Positions 1 to 6,615 of a stretch of DNA of 11,825 nucleotides are shown here, piece by piece. Positions within the stretch are counted from its first letter, which is position 1. Each line of letters starts with the position of its first letter. The DNA lies in NCBI GenBank assembly GCA_964353225.1, contig CAYGVA010000127.1, positions 1-11,825 of the forward strand. Direction: 5' to 3'. A model generated the notes under the pieces. That model was not told where the DNA came from. It was given only the letters and a program-made list of their open reading frames with translations, and made no database searches. The DNA comes from PCC-6406 sp964353225 (GTDB taxonomy: Bacteria > Cyanobacteriota > Cyanobacteriia > Phormidesmidales > Phormidesmidaceae). Made by a program: the position numbers and the translations under genes.

Positions 1-611
1 GGCTGTAGGGGCTCAGCTTGGGGTGGAAACCAGGGCTTGACCGCTGGGACAACGGTAGGTGCTGGTGTATCCGTTGTGGTCATGCCCTGGAACTCAATCG
101 CTGGGGGTGGGGCGGGTGAGATCGCGCTGTCCTCGAAGGCAGCCGCTGGTGGTGCGGCTTGTACTGGCTCGTTGTGGGTAAAGCTGATGGTCAAGACCAG
201 CATTAAACAGCAAACAAAGGTTATCCCCAAGATGAATAGGGCAAATAACTCTCCTGCCGATAGGGGGCGATCGGTGGGGTCGAGGTAGGCACTGGAAGAT
301 TCGTAGCGCGATCGCTCCGCAGCGGGGCGGTTTAGATAGGCCGGTGCCTGCATCACCGCCACCCGAGAATAGCCAATGCTGTAGTCGTAGGCCAAGCGTT
401 TATCGGGGGCGCTGAGGGTGGCGTAGGCTTCATTGAGTGCTTGAAACCGTTCTGTGGCAACGGCATCGGGAAGATCCGTCGTGTCAGGGTGGTAGAGTTT
501 GCTCAAATCCCGATAGGCACGTCGAATTTGCTGTGGGGAGGCCGTGGGCTGAATCCCTAACAGGTCATAGTGGTTGGTCGATGGGTCTTGCTGCTCTGCC
601 ATGTTTGCCAT
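1..611 (-). CDS. Membrane-anchored J-domain (DnaJ-like) protein, C-terminus beyond window
   Basis: Likely a co-chaperone that stimulates an Hsp70 (DnaK) ATPase at a membrane. The N-terminal J domain spans about residues 13-78. It opens with NHYDLLGI and carries the invariant HPD tripeptide at 41-43 (in LYHPDTT), followed by the helix-III pattern FQALNEAYATLS. After a linker, one strongly hydrophobic segment at about 120-143 (LFALFILGITFVCCLML) looks like a transmembrane helix. It leads into a Pro/Ala-rich tail still open at base 1, so at least 203 residues are present and the stop is not seen. The ATG at 611 is preferred because AAGGGTAG lies upstream, although its 14-nt spacing is long; the ATG at 602 (MAEQQD) is equally possible. 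It starts 30 bp after the YaaW-family gene on the same strand, so co-transcription is likely. The J domain is certain; the client and membrane are inferred. Confidence 0.9.
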   Translation of the reverse strand, partial: MANMAEQQDPSTNHYDLLGIQPTASPQQIRRAYRDLSKLYHPDTTDLPDAVATERFQALNEAYATLSAPDKRLAYDYSIGYSRVAVMQAPAYLNRPAAERSRYESSSAYLDPTDRPLSAGELFALFILGITFVCCLMLVLTISFTHNEPVQAAPPAAAFEDSAISPAPPPAIEFQGMTTTDTPAPTVVPAVKPWFPPQAEPLQ

Positions 612-624
612 CGGCGTTTGACTA

Positions 625-652
625 CCCTTAGCATTGCGCCCTTAGCATTGCG
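625..652. repeat. Perfect 14-bp tandem duplication spanning the yaaW stop codon
   Basis: The unit CCCTTAGCATTGCG occurs twice head to tail, at 625-638 and 639-652. On the minus strand this duplicates the last codons, the TAA stop of the YaaW-family gene and the AAGGG that follows. Both copies therefore contain a TAA, and the second copy lies in the leader of the J-domain gene. It looks like a recent slippage duplication. Confidence 0.85.
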
Positions 653-1496
653 CCATATCGTAGGGGGCCGTGCCTTCGCGGGTAAGGCGAATTTGAGCGA
701 GGGCAAACACCGCTGGAATGACTCGGCCATAGTTAGAGGCGATCGCTCGCCAACCTAAATCAGCCACAAACCAAGTCCACAGAGCCGGTCCTAGCACTGC
801 AAACACCCCTCTGACGGCTCCATACCGGGCGGCATTAATCGCCATGCCTCGGGAGGTCATGGCCACCGTCACCCGATTATGAATTTGCGCCACTGCCCCC
901 AACCCCCCTCGGGCTAGGGTTTGTTTCGCAATTTGATGGCGGGCCATCTGGACGGCAAATTGACGGGCAATCTGGTGGAGTAGCCAGGGACGCAAAACGG
1001 CATTCACGGCCACGGCGCTACTGCCTTTGGCCAGTAACCCCATGGGATTGGTTTGCAAAGACAGGGGCAGGGCTTGGTACTGGGGACTGTTGGCAATCGA
1101 TTGCTGCACCTGCCGTTGCAGGGCTTGTTTTTCGCGGGCGGGCAACCGTTTCCAGGCGCTTTCCATAATGTGTAAGAACACCTCAGACTCTAAATCCATC
1201 GTGGAGAGATCGTCTGAATAGGGGAGGCGCAGGTGCTGACAGACTTGCACCAAAATTTGCCGGTAGGACAGGCGATCGCTTTGCCCTTGCAGCACCGTAA
1301 ACCCATCGGCGGCCAAATATCGCAGGCGACTTTCAAGCTTGTCTAACTGAACGGAGCGACTCAGGCTTTGAATTTCGATGGGATCGAGCTGGCGCAGATG
1401 ATCCAACGGATTAAGCTTAGGTCGAAATAACAACTCACTGAGGGATTGCAACTCGTCACCATTGGCCAGTTCTAGGGCTAACCGAAGTTCGTCCAC
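642..1496 (-). CDS. yaaW: YaaW family (UPF0174) protein
   Basis: A 284-residue protein of unknown biochemical function. I recognise it from similarity to E. coli YaaW as I remember that sequence. The middle (about 78-130, with YRQILVQVCQHLRL, LSTMDLE, AWKRLP) matches the YaaW stretch with YRAILLDVSKRLKL, MSTFEIE and TWKKM. The C-terminal GPALWTWFV...NYGRVIPAVFALAQIRL (236-271) matches its GPVGAALN...AYRVTIPAVLQIACLRRM. The N-terminus (1-24) is a short amphipathic acidic helix as in relatives. Residues 195-270 are rich in Gly and Ala and hydrophobic, and could associate with a membrane. The start is GTG; the nearby ATG at 1501 is out of frame. It lies 92 bp after the Z-ISO gene and 30 bp before the J-domain gene. 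Family membership is fairly sure; function is unknown. Confidence 0.8.
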   Translation of the reverse strand: MDELRLALELANGDELQSLSELLFRPKLNPLDHLRQLDPIEIQSLSRSVQLDKLESRLRYLAADGFTVLQGQSDRLSYRQILVQVCQHLRLPYSDDLSTMDLESEVFLHIMESAWKRLPAREKQALQRQVQQSIANSPQYQALPLSLQTNPMGLLAKGSSAVAVNAVLRPWLLHQIARQFAVQMARHQIAKQTLARGGLGAVAQIHNRVTVAMTSRGMAINAARYGAVRGVFAVLGPALWTWFVADLGWRAIASNYGRVIPAVFALAQIRLTREGTAPYDMAQC

Positions 1497-1565
1497 GGCA
1501 TCTTTACCTGCTAAGGGCCTACTCAGGGCAAGGGAATTTTCCCTATTCTACGCATGGGCTAGCGA

Positions 1566-1584
1566 CCCCGACAAAAGGTCGGGG
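1566..1584 (-). terminator. GC-rich hairpin directly after the Z-ISO stop codon
   Basis: Bases 1566-1572 (CCCCGAC) pair perfectly with 1578-1584 (GTCGGGG) around a 5-nt loop, 4 nt past the Z-ISO TAA. No U-run follows on the minus strand, so this may be a weak terminator, a pause site or a 3'-end stabiliser separating Z-ISO from the yaaW/J-domain pair. Confidence 0.5.
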
Positions 1585-1588
1585 GAAA

Positions 1589-2305
1589 TTACCAGCGCCA
1601 AGCCTGGGTCAAACCCACCAAGGTCGGGTGAAACCACCAAAATCCAACGATAAACGCGGTGACTCCCGCATAGGAGGGGCGCAGAAATTCTTGCCACTGG
1701 AGGGTTTGCTTCCCTTGGATAACGGCTTTAAAGGGCACCACTGACGTCCGTGCCTTAACTGCGGCAAAGGCTTCCCCATAGCGGGAGCCCCAACGGCGAT
1801 CGCCATGCCAAACTGCAAACAGGTGGTGGGCAATCAAACCCGCTGAGGTGATGATCATAAATGTACTGCCCACCCAGAGGGTATGGGCAATACACCAGAT
1901 CACCTGGCCCACCATTTGCGGATGACGGGTAATGCGAATGATCCCCGTTTCGTAGAGATGCACCTCCGGCTTTTGAATGGCGGCAACTTCTAGCAGATTG
2001 AAGGTAGCTGGGTACAAAAAGAAGAAGGAAATAGCGGAGAGAATCCACACGATCGGAATTAGGCCCGGCACCCCCTGCAGGTTCCACAGGCGCAGGCCAT
2101 CGTAACGGTGATTAATGAAATACGTAATCAGAATGACCGCTAATGGCAAGCTCACCAGGGCAAAGATGACGCGATAGGCCCTTGCCCCGATCAGGGCTTC
2201 GCCCTTGGGCCGAAGCGCCGCTAAGCCGCTGTGGGCCAGGGCAAATATCAACAACATCGCCACCATAATGCCGTGGCTGGGGGTGAGCCAAGTCCAGTCT
2301 GCCAT
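1589..2305 (-). CDS. Z-ISO: 15-cis-zeta-carotene isomerase (Z-ISO, NnrU family)
   Basis: An integral membrane isomerase expected to convert 9,15,9'-tri-cis-zeta-carotene to the 9,9'-di-cis form between phytoene desaturase and zeta-carotene desaturase, so that carotenoids form without light. The 238-residue sequence closely follows plant Z-ISO as I recall it. Shared blocks are FALAHSGLAALR (21-32), YFINHRYDG (62-70), LWNLQGVPG (73-81), FFFLYPATFNLLEVAA (94-109), TGIIRITRHPQMVGQ (120-134), AHTLW (140-144), LIAHHLF (157-163), GDRRW (168-172) and RTSVVPF (186-192). Plant Z-ISO binds heme b through histidines. Conserved His here are at 25, 66, 128, 141, 160, 161 and 226, but I cannot assign the ligands. 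About six hydrophobic helices are present. The other NnrU members are linked to nitric-oxide metabolism, but the similarity here is to the Z-ISO branch. It lies 47 bp downstream of the VTE6-like gene. Confidence 0.88.
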   Translation of the reverse strand: MADWTWLTPSHGIMVAMLLIFALAHSGLAALRPKGEALIGARAYRVIFALVSLPLAVILITYFINHRYDGLRLWNLQGVPGLIPIVWILSAISFFFLYPATFNLLEVAAIQKPEVHLYETGIIRITRHPQMVGQVIWCIAHTLWVGSTFMIITSAGLIAHHLFAVWHGDRRWGSRYGEAFAAVKARTSVVPFKAVIQGKQTLQWQEFLRPSYAGVTAFIVGFWWFHPTLVGLTQAWRW

Positions 2306-2352
2306 CGTAACTGTAAAGGATTCTTAACAACGCTATCCCTTATCCTACGGCG

Positions 2353-3117
2353 TTAGAGAACAATCCATCCGAGGGCAAAGGCCGAAATCGCTCCAATCGC
2401 CGTATTGATAATATTGACCACCTCGTTGGTGAGCCAAGGCCAACGGGTCTGCAAGGTCGCCCCAATCACGCTCTCGGCATTGGTAGCAATAAATGCCGCC
2501 ACCGCACAAATGCCAATGGCGAGGGGCGTAATGAGGCCAATTAGATAAGCCACTCCAGCAATTACCAGAGACCCCACAATCCCCGCCAGGGTGCCTTCTA
2601 AGCTAACTGCCCCCTCAGTTCCGGCGGGCACCGGCTGCAGGGTGGTAATCAAAAAGGTGCGTTTGCCGTAGACCTTGCCCACTTCGCTAGCGCTGGTGTC
2701 TGAGAGCTTGGTGCTAAAGCTGGCCACATAGGCCAAGGCTAGCAGTGATCCCCAGGAGGAAACCGTGGCGGCAGTACCCTGCCATTGCAAGACCCCCACC
2801 GCCGCTGCACAGAGCGCTCCGATCAGCGCTGAACCCCACACATTTTCAGGTCCCCGCGCTCCGGAGCGTTTTTCGGCAATGCCAGCGGCTTCTTTTTGGG
2901 CCTGACCGATGCGGGTCACCCCAGAGCCCACCAAAAAGTAGACCATTACTACGGCATATCCTCGCCAGCCGAGGCACCCCCATACCAAGACACCCAACAG
3001 CCAAGCATTGAGGTATCCCGCTGGCGTCAAGAGTTTTTTGGGGGCCAGCCAGCCCAGCCCGAGCAAAACGGTATTGAGCAGGATTGCGATCGCCCAAGGA
3101 TTCAAAAGAATTGTCAT
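2353..3117 (-). CDS. vte6: DUF92/TIGR00297 membrane protein, VTE6-like phytyl-phosphate kinase
   Basis: Probably the enzyme that phosphorylates phytyl monophosphate to phytyl diphosphate, salvaging phytol from chlorophyll for tocopherol and phylloquinone synthesis, as Arabidopsis VTE6 does. The 254-residue protein has about six or seven hydrophobic segments (near 8-25, 37-63, 95-111, 121-134, 178-213 and 236-254). It carries the family's conserved polar blocks: STKLSDTSASEVGK (135-148), YGK (150-152), TTLQPVPAGTEGAVSLEGT (158-176), NAESVIGAT (213-221) and LTNEVVNIINT (229-239). The length is normal for the bacterial family. The start ATG follows GGCAGGGTGG. It is the first gene of the leftward run, with Z-ISO next. 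The family call is firm; the exact substrate is inferred from plant and cyanobacterial homologues. Confidence 0.85.
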   Translation of the reverse strand: MTILLNPWAIAILLNTVLLGLGWLAPKKLLTPAGYLNAWLLGVLVWGCLGWRGYAVVMVYFLVGSGVTRIGQAQKEAAGIAEKRSGARGPENVWGSALIGALCAAAVGVLQWQGTAATVSSWGSLLALAYVASFSTKLSDTSASEVGKVYGKRTFLITTLQPVPAGTEGAVSLEGTLAGIVGSLVIAGVAYLIGLITPLAIGICAVAAFIATNAESVIGATLQTRWPWLTNEVVNIINTAIGAISAFALGWIVL

Positions 3118-3365
3118 CAGTTCGCCACCCTGCCATATATAGCGCTGGCCCCTTGGCTGAGGACACCTAGAATCGCTCTGATTCCTAGCGTCGCAGCCAA
3201 TTGGCTCGCAGTCTTGCCCTAACTGGACTGGCGACTGCGATAGGAGATTGCCCCTGAATGGATCATGCCAGAGATTTTGAGGAATTCCGCCGTAGAACCG
3301 GACAGAATATGATGCAATGCTCTATATCAACAGTAATTGCAGCATGTGCGGGAGCCTTAGCAACC
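3118..3365. promoter_or_regulatory. Divergent intergenic region with palindromes
   Basis: This region separates the leftward VTE6-like gene from the rightward VOC gene and should hold promoters for both. It contains a perfect 12-bp palindrome, AGCCAATTGGCT, at 3195-3206. Overlapping it is an 8-bp inverted repeat, TCGCAGTC (3206-3213) with GACTGCGA (3233-3240), spacer 19. Another TCGCAG lies at 3191-3196. These look like operator half-sites, but no known regulator's consensus is recognised. The distal 108 bp (3258-3365) is also open in the VOC gene's frame. Confidence 0.5.
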
Positions 3366-3797
3366 ATGGATGATGTCTTATTTCACCTCGCGTTTCCGGT
3401 AACGGATCTGGCCCAAACCAAAGCCTTTTATATCGATGGGTTGGGATGTGAGGCCGGACGGGAGGGACCCAATTCACTGATTTTGAATCTCTATGGCCAT
3501 CAGCTCGTTGCCCACGTCACCCACGGCAAAATTGAACCCCAGCAAGGCATTTATCCCCGCCACTTTGGGCTGGTCTTTAAGCAAGAAGCGGATTGGGAAG
3601 CCTTGATTGAGCGCGCCCAACAGCAACAATTGATGTTTTACCAAAATCCCAAGGTCAGATTTCTAGACTCTACCCTGGAGCATCGCACCGCATTTCTACA
3701 AGATCCGTTTGCGAACTTGCTGGAATTTAAGTTTTACCGCCACGCCACGGCTATTTTTGGGGAAGCCGAATATGCCCAGGTTGGTGAGGCATCCTAG
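3366..3797 (+). CDS. VOC-fold metalloprotein (glyoxalase/extradiol dioxygenase superfamily)
   Basis: A small vicinal-oxygen-chelate protein of 143 residues. It shows two beta-alpha-beta-beta-beta modules and a probable 2-His-1-carboxylate metal site: His7 (LFHLAFPVTDL), His66 (YPRHFGLVF) and Glu120 (NLLEFKFY), each in the usual strand. Such proteins include ring-cleaving dioxygenases, glyoxalase I and fosfomycin-resistance enzymes. This one resembles the uncharacterised cyanobacterial dioxygenase-like group, and the substrate cannot be read from sequence. The start at 3366 is chosen because the fold begins at once after MDDVL and GGGAG lies upstream. An in-frame ATG at 3258, preceded by AGGAG, would add 36 residues. 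It is convergent with the anti-sigma gene, the ends 5 bp apart. Confidence 0.82.
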   Translation: MDDVLFHLAFPVTDLAQTKAFYIDGLGCEAGREGPNSLILNLYGHQLVAHVTHGKIEPQQGIYPRHFGLVFKQEADWEALIERAQQQQLMFYQNPKVRFLDSTLEHRTAFLQDPFANLLEFKFYRHATAIFGEAEYAQVGEAS

Positions 3798-3802
3798 CCA
3801 GC

Positions 3803-4234
3803 TCAACTGCCTTCAGCAAAATACTTGCAAATGTGTAGGCAGTTGCAATTTTCGCCTTTAGCCAGGTAATCCACTTGATCAGCCACTTGCTGCATAATCC
3901 GTAGCCCCCGACCACCAACAGAGTAAGAGGTTGTGGTTTTGAGCTTGCGGCTTAGGGTGGAGCCAAAGTCAAATCCTGGGCCTTGGTCCCAAATTTTGAT
4001 GTCCAAGTAGGTGCTAGCAGCCACCACTTCGATGCTGATGGGGGTCGCCCTGGGTAACTGCTTATGGGCATGGCGCACCGCATTGGTAAATCCTTCAATG
4101 AGTGCCAACTGACATTGGAGCCAAACCGTATGGGGAATCGGTAGGCCCTGAAACTGATCAAACCAAGCGAGGACTTTTTTGAGTTCGTCTGGATCAGTGA
4201 TGGTTTTGAAGACGTCCTGCTTCAAAATAGCCAA
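3803..4234 (-). CDS. RsbW-like anti-sigma regulatory factor, HATPase_c domain
   Basis: A stand-alone GHKL ATPase/kinase domain of 143 residues, like RsbW and SpoIIAB, which hold sigma factors or phosphorylate anti-anti-sigma (STAS) proteins. The N box is EGFTNAVRHAH (47-57, with Glu47 and Asn51), the G1 box is DQGPGFD (83-89), and the G2 loop is GGRGLRIM (107-114), all intact. The C-terminus ends in a typical beta strand (CLHICKYF). The start is TTG: an in-frame TAA lies two codons upstream (ACC between), and no early ATG exists. A second TTG at 4225 is the only near alternative. No sigma factor or STAS gene is nearby, so the partner is unknown. It lies 140 bp beyond tkt, behind tkt's terminator, so it should have its own promoter. 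Confidence 0.88.
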   Translation of the reverse strand: MAILKQDVFKTITDPDELKKVLAWFDQFQGLPIPHTVWLQCQLALIEGFTNAVRHAHKQLPRATPISIEVVAASTYLDIKIWDQGPGFDFGSTLSRKLKTTTSYSVGGRGLRIMQQVADQVDYLAKGENCNCLHICKYFAEGS

Positions 4235-4313
4235 GGTTTATAGCGGTTCAGAACTTACCCTCACATAGTACCCATTGCGCTCTCTCTGCGTCAGAAAACT
4301 GGGCCAGTCACCC

Positions 4314-4352
4314 AAAAAATATCCGGTGAATCATTTATGATCCACCGGATAT
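4314..4352 (-). terminator. Intrinsic terminator of tkt
   Basis: Bases 4319-4328 (ATATCCGGTG) pair perfectly with 4343-4352. After one position that is G-U in the minus-strand RNA (4329/4342), five more pairs follow (4330-4334 with 4337-4341), leaving a minimal loop. On the minus strand the stem is followed by six T (4319-4314, the first shared with the stem base). It begins 22 bp after the tkt stop. In the + direction no T-run follows, so it acts leftward. Confidence 0.88.
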
Positions 4353-4374
4353 CTCACGTTAGATGGGACAGGGA

Positions 4375-6381
4375 TTAGCTCAGTAGCGCTTTGGCCCGAG
4401 CTACCACGTTTTCAAGGGTGAAGCCAAACTTCTGCATCACTAAGCCACCGGGCGCGGAAGCGCCGAATTGGTCAACGCCAATGACATCTCCTTCGCCACC
4501 CACATAGCGGCACCAACCCATCGTAATGCCCGCTTCTACGGCTAACCGCTTGGTCACGGCTTTGGGCAGTACCGATTCTTGATAGGCCGCATCTTGGGCG
4601 TCAAACAATTCCCAAGAGGGCATGGAGACGACACGAACCTTCGTGCCCTCTGCGGTGAGGGCTGCTGCGGCTTCCACACAAAGGGGAACCTCACTACCGG
4701 TGCCGATCAAAATCAGGTCGGGGGTACCGTCACTGTCGGACAACACGTAGGCACCCTTGGCCACGGCATCAATGGAGGAACCCTCCAACTGGGGCAGTGC
4801 CTGACGGGAGAAGGCCATTAGCGTAGGTGCTTTACGGCTTGCAACGGCAACCTTGTAAGCACCCGAGGTCTCATTGCCGTCGGCAGGGCGAATCACCGTC
4901 AGATTGGGAATCGCCCGTAGGGAGGCAATGGTTTCCACGGGTTGGTGAGTGGGGCCATCTTCGCCCAAGCCAATGGAGTCGTGGGTCATCACGTAAATCA
5001 CCCCCGCTTCGGACAAGGCGGAGAGGCGAATGGCCGCCCGCATGTAGTCGGCAAAGACCAAGAAGGTGGCGCAGTAGGGGATCAAGCCGGAATTGTGCAG
5101 GGCGATGCCGTTACAAATCGCGCCCATGCCATGTTCTCGCACCCCAAAGCGGAGGTTACGGTTTTCGTAGGCTCCCTTTTGGAAGCTGCCAGAGATTTTC
5201 AGCTCCGTCAGGTTGGAGTGGGTGAGGTCAGCGGAGCCGCCAATCAGCTCTGGGAGTACCGGTGCAAGGGCATTGAGGGTGGCCTCAGAGGTCTTGCGGG
5301 TGGCTAGAGCCTTGTCACCAGGGGCATAGGTGGGCAGTGCATCCGCCCAGCCTGCGGGCAACTCATCCGATAGCATTTGCGTAAACTGAGCCGCCTCATC
5401 TGCATATTTTGTCCGGTAGGTGGCGAGGGTTTCTTCCCACCCAGCCTGGGCACTGGCCCCCCGATCCACCGCCTTGCGCATGTGGCTTAGGGCATCCGCT
5501 GGAATTTCAAATGCACCGTAGGACCAATCCAGTGATTCCTTCGTGAGCTTGATCTCTTCGGCACCTAGGGCGGCACCGTGGACGCCAGCGGTGCCGCCTT
5601 TATTGGGGGAACCGTAACCGATGGTGGTGGTTACCTTAATGAGGGTGGGCTGGTCGGTGACGGCTTTGGCATCAGAGATCGCCTTTGCAATTCCCTCTAG
5701 GTCGTTGTTGCCGTCTTCTACATGGAGGACATGCCAGCCATAGGCCTCAAACCGCTTACCCACATCCTCAGTGAAGGAGATGTCTGTAGAGCCATCAATG
5801 GAAATGTGATTGTCGTCGTATAGGGCAATCAACTTGCCGAGGCCCAGGTGACCCGCCAAGGAACAGGCTTCGCCAGAAACCCCTTCCATGTTGCAACCAT
5901 CGCCAAGAATGACGTAGGTGTAGTGGTCAACGAGGGTGCAGTCGGGCTTATTGAACCGGGCCGCCATGTGGGCTTCGGCCATGGCCAAACCCACACCGTT
6001 ACAGATGCCCTGACCCAGGGGGCCGGTGGTGACTTCGACCCCAGGGGTTTCAAAGTTTTCGGGGTGACCGGGGGTGGTTGCGCCCCACTGACGAAATTGC
6101 TTGATGTCGTCGAGGGTGACGCTGTCATAGCCGGTCAGATAGAGCAGGGCGTACTGCAACATGCAGCCGTGGCCCGCAGACAAAACGAAGCGATCGCGGT
6201 TGAACCACTGGGGATTCTTGGGGTTAAACCGCATGAACTGGTCCCAGAGAACGAAGGCCATGGGCGCAGCCCCCATTGGTAGCCCTGGGTGACCAGATTT
6301 AGCCTTTTCGACGGCATCAATTGCCAGAAATCGGATCGAATTAACGCAGAGTGCTTCCAAGGATTGGGTTGCGACAGCCAT
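4375..6381 (-). CDS. tkt: Transketolase
   Basis: A thiamine-diphosphate enzyme that moves two-carbon ketol units between sugar phosphates, serving the Calvin-Benson cycle and the pentose phosphate pathway. At 668 residues it is full length. Visible sites are His31 (SGHPGLPMG), His71 (SAGHG) and His106 (PGHPE). The ThDP motif runs from GDGCNMEG (160-167) to DDNHISIDG (189-197). His268 (GVHG) is in the substrate channel. In the pyrimidine domain, RFGVREHGMGA (411-421) holds the catalytic Glu416, and HDSIGLGEDGPTHQP (467-481) is the cofactor and substrate loop. The C-terminal domain follows from about 540. The start ATG follows TTTAGGTCT. It lies 234 bp after fabF and ends before a strong terminator, so it probably has its own promoter. 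No key residue is missing. Confidence 0.97.
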   Translation of the reverse strand: MAVATQSLEALCVNSIRFLAIDAVEKAKSGHPGLPMGAAPMAFVLWDQFMRFNPKNPQWFNRDRFVLSAGHGCMLQYALLYLTGYDSVTLDDIKQFRQWGATTPGHPENFETPGVEVTTGPLGQGICNGVGLAMAEAHMAARFNKPDCTLVDHYTYVILGDGCNMEGVSGEACSLAGHLGLGKLIALYDDNHISIDGSTDISFTEDVGKRFEAYGWHVLHVEDGNNDLEGIAKAISDAKAVTDQPTLIKVTTTIGYGSPNKGGTAGVHGAALGAEEIKLTKESLDWSYGAFEIPADALSHMRKAVDRGASAQAGWEETLATYRTKYADEAAQFTQMLSDELPAGWADALPTYAPGDKALATRKTSEATLNALAPVLPELIGGSADLTHSNLTELKISGSFQKGAYENRNLRFGVREHGMGAICNGIALHNSGLIPYCATFLVFADYMRAAIRLSALSEAGVIYVMTHDSIGLGEDGPTHQPVETIASLRAIPNLTVIRPADGNETSGAYKVAVASRKAPTLMAFSRQALPQLEGSSIDAVAKGAYVLSDSDGTPDLILIGTGSEVPLCVEAAAALTAEGTKVRVVSMPSWELFDAQDAAYQESVLPKAVTKRLAVEAGITMGWCRYVGGEGDVIGVDQFGASAPGGLVMQKFGFTLENVVARAKALLS

Positions 6382-6615
6382 AGACCTAAATACTTAACGA
6401 CGGTTAACGGGCACCTAAATTTTCAGCTTGAACCTGAGCCACCGCAGGCCAACAGATCACCCACGCTCATCATCTCACCGAGGTGCCCTGGGGACAACGG
6501 GGGGCGCATCGCCTAAAATCAGCGATGACAACATCTGCTCAGCCCCAGGCATGCTGGAAATATGGAAAGTGGCAGGACAGCTTTCTTAGGTCATTGTACC
6601 TATTAATCTGTAGCC
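6382..6615. other. fabF-tkt intergenic spacer (234 bp)
   Basis: There is no coding signal. Besides the leader repeats near tkt, it contains the short inverted repeat CATCGC (6507-6512) / GCGATG (6522-6527) without a T-run. I do not see a convincing fabF terminator. Confidence 0.4.
6384..6420 (-). promoter_or_regulatory. Repeat cluster in the tkt leader
   Basis: Just upstream of the tkt ATG, the octamer ATTTAGGT (minus strand) occurs at 6391-6384 and 6420-6413. These flank the inverted repeat TTAAC-GACG-GTTAA (6394-6407). Read on the minus strand the core is also GTTAA twice with a 10-bp step. The arrangement suggests an operator or light-regulated element for tkt, but no known consensus is matched. 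Confidence 0.4.

Noticed and set aside
2896..3222. 108-codon + strand frame overlapping the start of the VTE6-like gene
   Set aside because: It lies antisense to conserved membrane-protein sequence and has no family features.
4827..6282. Long open frames on the + strand opposite tkt (for example 4827-5225 and 5848-6282)
   Set aside because: They are antisense to a complete, motif-rich transketolase and have arginine/glycine-rich translations with no recognisable family.
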